Shown here: piece after piece, positions 51,601 through 60,689 of the stretch
Numbering within the stretch: the first letter of the stretch is position 1
Layout: each line of letters opens with the position of its first letter
Source of the DNA: Rhinopomastus cyanomelas
Taxonomy: Eukaryota; Chordata; Aves; Bucerotiformes; Rhinopomastidae
NCBI GenBank assembly: GCA_013400115.1
Contig: VXBP01003393.1
Coordinates: 58,223 to 122,222 of the forward strand
Direction: 5' to 3'
DNA length: 64,000 nt
The notes under the pieces: model-generated
Told to the model about the DNA's origin: nothing
What the model saw: only the letters and a program-made list of their open reading frames with translations
Databases searched by the model: none
Made by a program: the position numbers and the translations under genes

Positions 51601-54600
51601 CAACACCAGAAGGAGCAGCTGAAGCTATTACTGTCTGGCCTGTGTTCTACAGCACAAGGACTTGATTTTGAACCTGCTTTAGCTTTATTTAATACTATTT
51701 TTTGAAGGGAAAAGCAGCAGAAACTACATAAAACCCATCAGTCCCTCCGAGACACAATCAGACTCTGACTTCCGTGTCCTTGTTCATTTCTGCCTGCCAG
51801 AAACCAGTGTTGGTTTTTCTTACTGGAATTTGCAAGTGCCCAAGCACAGCAAGAGCATTTAGCAGCACATCATGCCTGGGCACACCCAGCCAACTGCTAC
51901 AACAGTTTCTAATATTTTTTTCCAATGCCTAAATTATTACACAATCTCAGAATCCAACAGACCAGCACTCAAGAAGGGTCACACCTACTTGGCAGCTTCC
52001 CTGAGATCAGTCACGTTTCTTGTTTTCCCTCTTCCATCTTTGAACGTGGTCTGGTTTGCCACAGTCAGCACACCGTTCTTCGTGGAGAAGTCTGGGAAGC
52101 ATCTCTTAAGAACTATTCAAAACATCAAAACAAAGCACGCACATTACGTTTCACATCGGGCTCCACTTCTGCCACTTGTCTTTTGCAACACACTTCTTCA
52201 TTTCAGATTCACAGTCCACTGTTTGTCAACTGATTATCTATCAATGTGTTGACTTTGCCAGATCTTGGAAGAGCCATTTTATTCAAGATTATTATTCTTA
52301 TGATCCAGGGCTTTTTACCCAAGCTCAGGCATGGTAGGACTTAAACTGGAGATGCTAGGTGCTACCAGGGAACAACAGTAGCATCTGTAGCAGTTCAAGA
52401 CTTTGTATTGATGTGGAACTTAATCTCTGCCAGTATCTCGGCAGATAAAAAAACCTGCAGCTTCTCAAAGATGTCATTTCATGGCAATGGCCAAAGCAGC
52501 CCCCCAGGGACAGACTCAGCCTGACTGGTCACTGGTGTTAGCACCCAAAACAACACATAACAGCAAATGTCAGTCCCACGTAGGTCAAATGAGCTCCAGT
52601 ATCATCCACTGTCACTAGACATTCTCAGAGAGGAAAAAAGACTGAACCTATTGGTTAGACAGAGGGAGGAGATGATTGTAAAAGAGAAAGAAAATGAGAG
52701 ATGCTTCCACAGTCATTTAGGTTTCTATGATCTCTGCTGCAACAAGCCCTGACTTTCATTCCAAAGGGAGGAGCAGGTCAGTCCTCCTACACGGCTGCAC
52801 TGTACATAGCAGGTCTGTGCCTTACTTAGCGCATTCCAAGAAATACTGACGCCAAGGTTCAGCATTCAGTCTAGAACATCTCCCCCATCACTTACTCTGA
52901 GGCACTAGCTCAGAACAGGTCTCTTTTCCTCCCTCTGTAACAGGTGTCCATTTTTGTAGTCTGAAAGGAAAGAGTAGCTTCTCTGCAAATGATTTTCTAT
53001 CTTTTGGGGCAGTACATCAGTTTTTAAACAAATTCTTAATATTTAAAATATGAATCCATATTTTCTCTTTTTAATAACCTGTCTCTTGTTTACACAGTGT
53101 CTGTTTTAAACCACAGAAAAATACACAGCCATTTCTTATTTGCACCAGTTTCTGGGTTAGTGACAAAAACTCTGGGGTTACAGTTCTGCAGCTGAGAAGA
53201 GCTCTGAGACCTGCAGTCACCTACTCCAAAATAGTGAGAAAAACATTTGATGGTCCCTTAATTTCTCTGTATGCCCTGCACAGCCAGCCCTGCAGCTGAA
53301 AAGTGAGCTGCATTGTAGCAGGGTTCAACTATCATGTGAACTTCAGCAGCCTCCTGGCCATTTGACCCTTCCTGCAGTCATGGCATTTTCTTGATGCCAA
53401 AAGGGCTGCAGGCTCACTTGTTTTGGAGAGCACAGTCAGAGCCACAAAGCTACTGCTATCAGCGATGATTCAAGAGCAACAAAGAGCTCAACTTGACCTG
53501 ACCACATGCTGAATGCTCACAGACGGCAATCAGAAAAACTAATAATAAATCTTTAGAATATCAAACTGTTTGAAATGGAAAGGATGCCACTGTCAGATAA
53601 CAGATGGCTCCGAGTGCCCTTGCCACAAAACACTGTTCCAATGGGAGCTGTGATTTAATGTCAATGCTTATAATCTGCTAAGATGTGTGTAAGAAGTAGA
53701 ACCACTCACAAGGCCTGCTTGGAATGATCATCGAAGGACAATCTTCATCACGTAGGACTTGAGCAACAGACTAAAAGGGGGAAAAACAGCAATGCTGAAT
53801 ACACAGCAGAGTATCGGTATGGTTTTCGTTTCTTACCCAGTCTAAGAAAATGCCCCAAACTGGGCTTTGTAGCCTCCTCCCCAAACTTGACTGGTGGAGC
53901 TGCAAGACACATTCATGATGTGAGAATCCAAACTGTCTTTGTGATTTGGGAAAAGACTATTCTTCTTTCCTTGTCTAGTGACAAAAAAGAAAAGACCTGT
54001 TCACTTTGGATCTAAGTCAGGATTGACTGGGCAACTGTTCCTTACCTCCTCTAAAGACAGCAGACACAATGCAGTACATTTGGGAGCAAGCTCGGTCACA
54101 TGAAGGATAAACTAATTTTTGTAGCTGTATTACTAAGCAGCTACAGACTACTCAGGAGCTTTAAGAACTGGTTTGAGATCCTCTACTGCTGTGGAATATT
54201 AAGTACTAAAGGATACTTACTGCTTGTCAGAATACCACAAGCTCATGGGTAGCTGTAGATATTCTTTAAGTAAAAAGAAATCATTTAAAGGTTGGAGGGT
54301 TTGGTGCCCATACAAGACCTTCACCCTGATTAAATTACTGCCAAACAATAAACAAGCCAATTCTTTCCATGACAAAATCAGAAGAACTCAAAGCTTTGAT
54401 GTAGTTCAGCACAACCATGCACATCACACGTTACTTGAAGGAAACTGCACGGCATCGTCTACTGACACATACACACCTTGCGAGGATTGTTGAAACCAGG
54501 TTTGCAGAACTGCCTGAAGTAATTCCACTGATCTGGTTTGTATCTGTAGGAAGCCTGAACATCAATGTAGGTTGCAAACCTGTCTGGGCACTTTGAGACA

Positions 54601-57552
54601 CAAAGCTGCAAGAACAGAAAAAATGAGTAAAGATACACTGGGGGTAGAGGAGGGTTAGGAAAGTCAGTGCAACTAAACAGCTAGGAAAAGCCCTTTAATA
54701 GGAGTACACTGTTTTCTGGAACTGCCTTCAGCACTGTTTCCTGCAGTGTTTAGAAAGGGATGTCTGTTTTCCTTTGGATTCCCCAGGTGAACACTATTAA
54801 AATTCTTTGATGGAAGCCGCTTTTGAAGTCTGCCCTCGTATCTGGCACCTCAAGCCACTCCCTGTGTCGTCTTAGGTCCTACGTGCTCTGGAAGGTGCAT
54901 TGACCTTTCCGCCCGCTGATAAAAATGCTCTTATTTTTGTTTTGAACACAAGGAAAAACAATGAAATCCATCATGTCCTGGCGTTCCTCTGTCAGCAGCA
55001 GTCTGTTACGAGCCAGGAGGTGCAGGCGCTAATTTAACTGGATATAGAGGCAACGCACAGAAATCGCAAGACAAACTCTCTTTTAAAACTCCAATGCAGC
55101 TAAAACTGTTCCACCTTTCCAGACAGTCTTCTCAGCCAAATCCATCTCCATAGTATCGTTCAAGCCAAGTTACCTGTAAATCACTGAAAAGTGATGTTTT
55201 TTCCTACTGACTCAAGGTACAGCCATGATTAAGCCACCATCTTGATGAGAGACACAAGGCGAGGAATAGGATTCAATGAGGCATCCACCAAGAAATTATG
55301 ATTTAGGTTCATATAACAAAGAAACAGACAGACTTGAAAGGCTCTGCTCATCACTGGAATCACGCAAGTGTATCATAGAATCATTAGGGCTCGGAAGGGA
55401 TCCCGAAAGATCATCTAGTCCATCCCCCTGACACAGCAGGATCACCTAGACCAAGTCACACAGGAACACATCCAGGCGGGTCTTAAACGTCTCCAGTGAA
55501 GGAGACTCCACAACCCCCCTGTGGGCAGCCTGTTCCAGTGCTCCGTCACCCTCAGTCTGACTCCTCGGTGTCCCTCAACACTCTGAGGCAGTTTGAAGAC
55601 CATCTTTTCAGCAAGTTTCAGCTGTTTCTAGAAGGCCATTCTCCATTTCCAAAGCTGTGCTATTCAAGTACCACAGAGTCATCATGTCTGAGTCTGTATT
55701 TCACCTCAGTGAGACAGGCCATGAAATGTGCAGTCTGTGGTGGACCCAGTGAACTGTAACAACAGTTTGCAAATCCTCACTCAAGAGGATCTTACAATCT
55801 CACTCAAGAACTGAAGCTCCTGCCATGCCCGTTCCTCTTTTATTTTTTCTCCTTCTATTTGGTACCAGTGGAACAGGAATAAAAGACCACGTCTGTAGTT
55901 CAAAACAGGAATTATCAAACAATCGATCCTTCGGCATTTTCACAAAAGACTGGAAAATTAATCTCCTGCAGTAACAAACATTATCAGTTTTGCAGATGTT
56001 GTGTGCCTGAAGATAAACGAAATAACTACTCAGCTCCCTCAAACTCTCCTTCAACAATTATTTCACCTTCCATGATTCATGACCACTGCCAGCTTAAGCA
56101 CAGCTCCAGACAAATCCCACGTAACAACCTCAGTATTTCCCAACAGCCTGCAATGTTCCAGTAACAGTCTGAAGACTACAGGGTAACAGCGTTGGTGTCC
56201 GCATTTGGACTCGTAGATTTCCTGAAGCAAATTTGCTGCTAATAGAGAAAGTCTCTGCTCTGACAGCAACTTATTAGTGTTAAGAGGGTTTTAGTTCTTT
56301 CCTGATGGACACTTTCGTCTCTTCAGCTTTGTCAAACAGTCCCTACAGGCACGCTGACTGACAGGCCGGAACACCTATCATAGGATCATAGGATGTTAGG
56401 GGTTGGAAGGGACCCAAGAGATCATCGAGTCCAACCCCCCGGCCGGAGCAGGACAAAACTATCAGGTACAGGGAGCAGGAGTAAGGGCAATTTTCAAATG
56501 CGAACCAATGCCTGCAGTTCTAAAGCACCATGACTGAGAGTCAGGGAAAACATTTCATCTCTGTATTTGACTTACCTGTGTTGTAGGGCACTGTAGGTTT
56601 ATTAACACTATGGGGCTGGCACATTTCAGAATGTTAAAGTAAAACAAAATGGTCTTGTTCCTATGGAAGTGGATATAATTAATGTTAAAAATATAGGTGC
56701 TTAGACATCTTACCATTCAAAACCTTACAGCACACATTGATACTTACATTCTACTACTGTGAATGGACACAGCACAAATCCAAAACAAAAAACCCCACAC
56801 ATTCCAAGCAGACCCTGAATGTTTCACGACAAAACACCTCTGAAACCCAAGTATTTCCTCTAAAGAGTGCTGAGCTTGAGACTTGTTTCTGTGGCACGTT
56901 TTTAAGCTGGAACAACTCTAAGCACTGTTACACAAGTCTGCAGTCCTACCTCTATGCAGGGAGGTCAGTAAAATCCCCTGCAAAAACATTGTGGACCCTT
57001 TGCTTAGACTGAACACGTTCCCGTATGAGCTGCATGCAAAGCTGCATGCAAAGCTGCATGCAAAGCTGCTACTGGTGAACGCCGCACGGTAACAGCTGCC
57101 TGTTCCTTCTCGATCAGAAGGTGGCACCAAAATCAATCAAAAGCTCTTTATCGCTGGCAACCGAGGACAGCTGGCCAGGAAACAGAGTGCTAATAGTGTC
57201 GGCTAATAAACTGATAAATCTCTTTTGATGTAAACAAGGGAAAGACCCGGAGGTCTGTATAGCTGAATCCTCACACTGACAGCTCCTGAAACGTGGGAAC
57301 CTGCGCTGCAGCTGCTGACTCAGTTTGCATTTGTTACAGCTTAGTCACAGAATCACACACTGTGTCGGGTTGGAAGGGACCTCTCATCTAGTCCAAGCCC
57401 CCTACAAGAAGCACAGACATTCACGGTGCATGAGTAATAAAGGTATGTGAATGGATTTAGTACTCACTCATTGAGGGTATCTTTCTGACCACAGAACTGC
57501 CCATAGCTGTCAGTGGGATAAATCACTTTCCTGGGGTCACCGTGTACCCAAG
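36499..57552 (-). CDS. SLC44A5: SLC44A5, choline transporter-like protein 5 (partial, 19 exons, N-terminus missing)
   Basis: Nineteen exons join in continuous phase to 662 residues plus stop. In transcript order they run from 57468-57552 to 36499-36611 and are listed singly. The product is a multi-pass membrane protein of the SLC44/CTL family (choline transporter-like). I recall about 719 residues in human, so some 57-60 N-terminal residues with membrane segment 1 are missing, presumably beyond 64000. Visible are a large extracellular loop (fragment residues 2-180) with many cysteines and N-glycosylation motifs, then about nine hydrophobic segments. Also present is the family signature region CAFYGG-like/ALGQC...AGAFASYYWA, and the conserved cytosolic end EDLERNDGS...PYF. 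SLC44A2 and SLC44A4 are alternatives, but the detailed exon sequences and the LHX8 neighbour favour SLC44A5. The substrate for SLC44A5 itself is not well established. Confidence 0.94.
36612..37960 (-). other. SLC44A5: SLC44A5 last intron
   Basis: 1.35 kb between the last two coding exons. I see no repeat or extra exon. Some SLC44 genes use alternative last exons, but none could be supported here. Confidence 0.75.
37961..38045 (-). CDS. SLC44A5: SLC44A5 exon, last membrane helix
   Basis: Codes for residues 598-625 (TVIIGSYLVAHGFFSVYAMC, VDTLFLCF) plus one base. Acceptor TTCTTGTAG, donor GTAAGT. AHGFFSVYAMCVDT is a strong SLC44 signature. Confidence 0.96.
38689..38777 (-). CDS. SLC44A5: SLC44A5 exon (FFFFTQRIPIF segment)
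   Basis: Completes Gly568 and codes for residues 569-597 (VLAFFFFTQRIPIFAQEAPT, LNYYWVPLL), phase 0 at the end. The NYYWVPLL start of the last helix is conserved in the family. Acceptor TTCTTGCAG, donor GTAAGG. Confidence 0.95.
39699..39769 (-). CDS. SLC44A5: SLC44A5 exon (VTDFLLFLGKILVAGG segment)
   Basis: Completes Arg544 and codes for residues 545-567 (VAVLDKVTDFLLFLGKILVA, GGV) plus one base, the start of a membrane helix. Acceptor GCTCAACAG, donor GTAAGC. Confidence 0.95.
41565..41638 (-). CDS. SLC44A5: SLC44A5 exon (IAIYGKNFCTSAKEAF segment)
   Basis: Codes for residues 520-543 (IAIYGKNFCTSAKEAFFLLM, RNVV) plus two bases of Arg544. Acceptor ACTTTGCAG, donor GTAAGG. An alternative GTGAGG donor three codon positions earlier would break the phase with the next exon. 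Confidence 0.95.
42058..42311 (-). mobile_element. CR1 LINE 3' fragment
   Basis: Read on the + strand it is the reverse complement of a CR1 3' end: CACAGAATCACAGAACATC, GGATTGGAAGGGACCTC, TCATCTAGTCCAA, then GGGCAGCCTGTTCCAGTGCTC and GAAGAAGTTCCTTCTCAC. It lies inside an SLC44A5 intron in the same sense as the gene. Confidence 0.9.
42590..42693 (-). CDS. SLC44A5: SLC44A5 exon, cysteine-rich cytosolic loop
   Basis: Codes for the end of Gly485 and residues 486-519, including CCLKCCFWCLEKFLKFINRN and ending AYIM. The CC-x2-CC-x2-C run is typical of CTL proteins. Acceptor CTGTTTTAG, donor GTATGT. Confidence 0.95.
43071..43165 (-). CDS. SLC44A5: SLC44A5 exon (YHTGSLAFGALIL segment)
   Basis: Completes Arg453 and codes for residues 454-484 (YHTGSLAFGALILAVVQLIR, ending VILEYLDHKLK) plus one base. 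Contains the family motif RYHTGSLAFG and a membrane helix. Acceptor TTTTGTTGTAG, donor GTGAGA. Confidence 0.96.
43166..44179 (-). other. SLC44A5: SLC44A5 intron with TG-rich and GC-alternating stretches
   Basis: Just beyond the exon boundary, 43194-43205 reads TGCGCGCGCGTG, alternating purine-pyrimidine. 43360-43432 is a degenerate TG-rich stretch with many GTGTG words. Nothing else was recognised. Confidence 0.7.
44180..44442 (-). CDS. SLC44A5: SLC44A5 exon, largest, CTL core
   Basis: The longest exon found (263 bases), residues 366-452 plus two bases. It starts TFNTTNVTKLCPGAQC, contains FAFYGGESLYHKY, then FVFLWLVNFAIALGQCTLAG and AFASYYWA, and ends in FSSFGRAI. This is the most conserved part of SLC44 proteins, with the FYGG and GRAIRYHTGSLAFG motifs. 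Acceptor TCTATACAG, donor GTAGGT. Confidence 0.97.
45581..45668 (-). CDS. SLC44A5: SLC44A5 exon (FLATSGEPIYKVM segment)
   Basis: Completes Val336 and codes for residues 337-365, ending KYANLTCDPE in phase 0. NQT and NLT motifs and cysteines fit the second extracellular loop. Acceptor TTTTATTCAG, donor GTGAGTG. Confidence 0.94.
46598..46690 (-). CDS. SLC44A5: SLC44A5 exon (AIGYIMSTLFYP segment)
   Basis: Completes Arg305 and codes for residues 306-335 (AIGYIMSTLFYPIVTFVLIA, ending ICISYWAVTA), a membrane helix. Acceptor TTTCATAG, donor GTATCC (weak), supported by exact phase with the next exon (V-F-L-A-T-S-G). Confidence 0.92.
48630..48729 (-). CDS. SLC44A5: SLC44A5 exon (VILCIVEVVIILMLIFL segment)
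   Basis: Completes Met272 and codes for residues 273-304, a membrane helix followed by the basic cytosolic turn RNRIRIAIALLKEGS. Acceptor GCTTGCTTGCAG, with an unusual pyrimidine tract made of repeated GCTT; donor GTATGC. Confidence 0.93.
49668..49799 (-). CDS. SLC44A5: SLC44A5 exon (IWHCYWEYDHLKG segment)
   Basis: Codes for residues 229-271 with split codons at both ends (IWHCYWEYDHLKGIPGSDLT, later LQLRQTWLAF). An external loop leading into the next membrane helix. Acceptor TTTTTTAAAAG, donor GTAAGT. Confidence 0.94.
49880..49992 (-). CDS. SLC44A5: SLC44A5 exon, membrane segments 2-3
   Basis: Codes for residues 191-227 with split codons at both ends. Almost entirely hydrophobic (GLFIAMVVSLLFLVLLRF, then VLFWIFIFGVIGIIGY), so it forms most of two adjacent membrane helices. 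Acceptor TCTCCCCAG, donor GTAGGT. The intron to the next exon is only 80 bp. Confidence 0.95.
50763..50846 (-). CDS. SLC44A5: SLC44A5 exon (FEDYAISWYWIL segment)
   Basis: Completes Asn162 and codes for residues 163-189 (GINNVLDARSVGMKIFEDYA, ending ISWYWIL) plus two bases of Ile190, leading into membrane segment 2. Acceptor TTTTCTCAG, donor GTAAGA. Confidence 0.95.
51989..52112 (-). CDS. SLC44A5: SLC44A5 exon (RCFPDFSTKNG segment)
   Basis: Completes Phe121 and codes for residues 122-161 (LKRCFPDFSTKNGVLTVANQ, ending RNVTDLREAA) plus two bases. Acceptor TTTTGAATAG, donor GTAGGT. NQT and NVT glycosylation motifs fit an extracellular loop. Confidence 0.94.
53710..53770 (-). CDS. SLC44A5: SLC44A5 exon (DEDCPSMIIPSRP segment)
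   Basis: Codes for residues 101-120 plus one base of codon 121. The sequence DEDCPSMIIPSRP matches the DDDCP...PSKP motif of human SLC44A5. Acceptor CCCTTTTAG, donor GTGAGT. Confidence 0.94.
54477..54605 (-). CDS. SLC44A5: SLC44A5 exon (LCVSKCPDRF segment)
   Basis: Codes for fragment residues 58-100, phase 0 at both ends. It begins with the family-typical CVSKCP motif and includes the YFRQFCKPGFNNPRK stretch of the extracellular loop. Acceptor TTCTTGCAG, donor GTGTGT. Confidence 0.95.
55372..55556 (-). mobile_element. CR1 LINE 3' fragment
   Basis: The + strand shows ATCATAGAATCATTAGGG, GGAAGGGATCCCGAAAGATC, ATCTAGTCCA, CACAGCAGGATCACCTAGAC and CAGCCTGTTCCAGTGCTCCG, the reverse complement of a CR1 3' end. 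5'-truncated, within an SLC44A5 intron. Confidence 0.9.
56377..56453 (-). mobile_element. CR1 LINE 3' terminus, short
   Basis: ATCATAGGATCATAGGATG, GGTTGGAAGGGACCC, then ATCATCGAGTCCAACCCCCC. Only the last 80 or so bases of the element remain. It ends about 120 bases downstream of the exon at 56576-56660, in the intron. Confidence 0.88.
56576..56660 (-). CDS. SLC44A5: SLC44A5 exon (NKTILFYFN segment)
   Basis: Completes Glu29 of the fragment and codes for residues 30-57 (NKTILFYFNILKCASP, ending NLQCPTTQ). Acceptor TTCCATAG, donor GTAAG. Contains an NKT glycosylation motif and two loop cysteines. Ends in phase 0. Confidence 0.94.
57029..57069. repeat. 12-bp tandem repeat, 3.4 copies
   Basis: The unit GCTGCATGCAAA is repeated three times exactly and followed by GCTGC. 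Each unit contains the palindrome TGCATGCA and an ATGCAAA octamer-like site. Lies in an SLC44A5 intron. Confidence 0.9.
57346..57413 (-). mobile_element. CR1 LINE 3' terminus, short
   Basis: CACAGAATCACACACTGTG, GGGTTGGAAGGGACCTC and TCATCTAGTCCAAGCCCCC identify the last bases of a CR1 copy. It ends about 55 bases from the exon at 57468. Confidence 0.82.
57468..57552 (-). CDS. SLC44A5: SLC44A5 exon, most upstream found
   Basis: Codes for the end of an Ala codon and then WVHGDPRKVIYPTDSYGQFC, continuing GQKDTLN, with two bases of a Glu codon left over. This is the start of the first extracellular loop after membrane segment 1. Acceptor CTTTGCAG, donor GTGAGTA. The preceding exon must end with one unpaired base and was not found. 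Confidence 0.93.
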
Positions 57553-60419
57553 CTGCAAAGAGACACACAGCTTTAGCACGTCAGTTAAGAGCACACAGGT
57601 AATGCTTGAAACCAAGTGGGATGAAAAAGTGTTGCCTCTGAGGTACCACCGTAATCTCTGTTGACCACCACCGACAAGTATTGATTTGTAGATTTCCTAA
57701 GGAAAAAGTAACATATGACCCAAACTCAACCATGACAAAGATCAATCACTAGGAAAGTAAACCAGCTCACATTTTACTTTCAGGGCCCATATATCTGGGT
57801 TGTATCCATGATAAGATGTAAAGGCATTAAAAATTACAGCTACTGAAAGGAAGAGAAGGTAACTGTGTAGACAAATCGGAGCATTCACAGACAACAATGG
57901 AACTGAGGGTAATACAAATAGCTGACGGTCTGAAAAAAAATACAGAGGGTGTGGATAAATCTAACGGAACTCTGTCTGCACTAAGAAAAGAAGCAAACTC
58001 TCACTTTGTAAATTAAAACATTTCCTGACCTCTCACCTGGCAACCGTCCCATTTTGCAGTTACTAGGTCTGCACCTGGCAACTTATCTATCATATGCGAG
58101 CACGCACGATATTTCTGAATGGGAGGAGAGGTGTGCACTGAACTTCTGAACTACTTCTCTTCAAAGCAGGATTTCTTCTCCAAGCCACTTTCACTTGCAC
58201 GATTATTTCCCTGTGAGGATCATGTACACACCAGCCATTCCTATCCTGTCAGTGTTGTTATTTCCAAGGTGTACTGTGCAGACCTGGCTAAGGTTCCTTC
58301 ATGACTACCCAATGACTGGCCTTTGAACTGTTCTGACTATTAACTGTTTAGGTGACCCTAAGTAATGGAAATGCCATTTATTTTATTGATCATTTGAAAG
58401 TAAATACAGTGCCGGGATATAATTCCGTATCATTACCCTGAGCCGACACCCTAAAATCAGCTAGGAAGCTGTAGAAAAGAGCACTCCTCTCCTCTCAAAC
58501 ATGTTCTTGTATTAGGTGTAAAAGAATACGGGTATTACAAAGAATTCACTCCCAACCTTCCCTTTCTAGCACCCTTAAACAGCCCACTTAGCAGACACTT
58601 TAGGCTTCTGTCAGTGCAAACCACGTTGAACTTGCCCCGCTGTAATTACCCTCTTTTCTCTCAACTTTGTGACATTTGCAAAGCTGCTGTTTTCCTCAAG
58701 GTGACCTTCTTAGGAACAACAGCGTTGAACATTAATGGCTGTGCAGCAGAGGCAGGACCCGTGCAGGATCCTGGAGCTGCACATTGCAAATATTGAAACG
58801 TTCCTGACAGACCCACAGCCTGTCTTCAACAACCTGCAAATACTTACAGAGAATCTGTAGAGCTACCTTTCACCTGGAACGGTTTTAGCTCATCAGAATG
58901 AACTTGGCAGTTGTTTTTCAGCTGTCTTAGTTTTCCTGCATTATGGAGTTTATAAATTAGCCTGCTGCTTGGTGTCAGCACTTTCTGAACACTCAGATTA
59001 ACAGCGTTTCAGTTCACTGAAGTAGACTGATAAGAGTCTACAAAAATATTTCAAAAGGCTCTCTTGGTTTCACTGGTTTTCCATCAACCCTTGATCTCAA
59101 ATTGAATTTCTGACCCTTGGTAGCATTTCTCAATTATTAATAGAAATTCGCAGGGTATAAAGAACAGAACACACTGCTCACTGCTGAAAGAAATTCCTAC
59201 TGGCCCTGTAAGGGCTTTGCCTCTATCAAATTGTCTAAAACTACTCCTGACTGGCAGTGGTTGTCCTGTGACTAAAGGCTTCAGAGAAGAAAAACAATCA
59301 ACAGCAAACGCTCAGCTTCTAACACTGTCTGTACCACAGCTAACTATCAATTAATCCCCCGAATATTCTTTGAGAACTCAGAGCAACAACAATGAAATAA
59401 TCCATGCGACAAACACACAATCTCCCCAGCCCAGTCAGAGAGGAACCAGCATGGAATGGAACTGCTCTCGCTGAGTGAAGAGCGTTGTTAAGAAACCAGC
59501 CTGACAGGGCAGCATCATGTTCTGCGTGTTGTGCCACACTGCTGGTGACTCACTACCATGCTCCAAATGAAAAGGAAGGCAGTCACATAAAATATTTATT
59601 CCAGCAGGCTCCTGAGGCTGCAGCCTGAGTGCTGGCACAAGCAATTGGGCTAAAAAAGAAAATTAAAGACTAGCTGGACCACGTTACATAGGTGGGTCAG
59701 CCCTCAGAGTGACACCCCATGACACCAACAGAGCATTTCTGGGAGACCTGCAGTTATGTCGGTCCTTTTATTGATGCAGAGCTGCAACACATGGACAGCA
59801 GCAGAAATAGCTCACATCTGTCACTAAGTGTCTGTCAAAGGTTCTGGATTTTTTCTCAGCTCCACAGGCTACGTCAGTGGCTGTAGAGGCTGGAAAGCTC
59901 CCTGCCAAGGAGGGAATGTGATGAGAGGAATGGCATCCCACAATACTTCACAACAAATGGCAGCTCTGTTTGCACATCTGTCTCATAGTGCGTATTTCTG
60001 AAAGGGCAGCTTTTTCCTATCATTTTTTAGCTCCTCTCAGACGTATATTTTCATGTTCCAATGTATCGCAAACTTGACTTGTCAAACTGTTTTTATGGCT
60101 GTTTAACACAGGCAGTTTGTAGCAGCCCTGAACAGGTAACACAACACCTACACAGAACATGTAAACCCATGCTGATGGTGCTGGTATTGCACAAGCAATC
60201 CCTAAAGCAAAACCACAACAATCACTGCTTTGAATTAACCTGTCATTCGCATGGCTCTTCTCCAGGGTAACTTATCTGCTGCCTTTTACATGCTCTTTTC
60301 TGAACTAAAGCAATCTTCAAGCGGGAGGCTGACATCTGTAGAGCATCACTCACACCAACCCAGCGTCTTTGAAGTAAACGCAAATAGCTAAGTCGGTCTG
60401 ATAGGAAGAAAACTACATT

Positions 60420-60522
60420 GAATCATAGAATCATTAGGGACTGGAAGGGATCTCAAAAAATCTTCTAGTCCAATCCCCCGCCACAGCAGGATCACCTAGA
60501 CCTACTCACATAGGAACTACAT
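60420..60522 (-). mobile_element. CR1 LINE 3' terminus
   Basis: GAATCATAGAATCATTAGGG, ACTGGAAGGGATCTC and TCTTCTAGTCCAATCCCC, then CAGCAGGATCACCTAGACC. Same strand as the longer CR1 beginning about 170 bases away; probably an independent younger insertion, since it looks less degraded. Confidence 0.88.
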
Positions 60523-60689
60523 GGAATGTTAACATTGGTAATTAATGTGTAAAGTTAAAAGAGTGAGAAGTAAGTAAATCATGGAATAGCTGTTCAATAC
60601 AGTCACTGGACAGCAACCACCACCAAAGCAAAACTAAGGGTAGTATCCAAAGTCATTTGGCATCACCTTTCCAGAAGAACTGATTACAG

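Larger units (their letters stand above)
49993..54476 (-). other. SLC44A5: SLC44A5 introns between exons at 49992 and 54477
   Basis: The introns are 49993-50762, 50847-51988, 52113-53709 and 53771-54476. I recognised no interspersed repeats in them. Confidence 0.75.
54606..56575 (-). other. SLC44A5: SLC44A5 intron with two CR1 fragments
   Basis: Contains CR1 pieces at 55372-55556 and 56377-56453, both in the sense of the gene. The rest is unremarkable. Confidence 0.75.

Noticed and set aside
52930..52975. The - strand can be read as DYKNGHLLQREEK, resembling the STKNG part of SLC44A5
   Set aside because: The true exon with RCFPDFSTKNG is at 51989-52112, with correct phases. No exon is needed at this position.
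57778..57842. Exon-like stretch on the - strand with a good pyrimidine tract (CTTCCTTTCAG) and the open peptide AVIFNAFTSYHGYNPD
   Set aside because: The open frame ends in phase 0, while the next SLC44A5 exon needs one leftover base; in the compatible phase it has a stop. The donor is weak and the peptide does not match the SLC44A5 N-terminus. Treated as chance.
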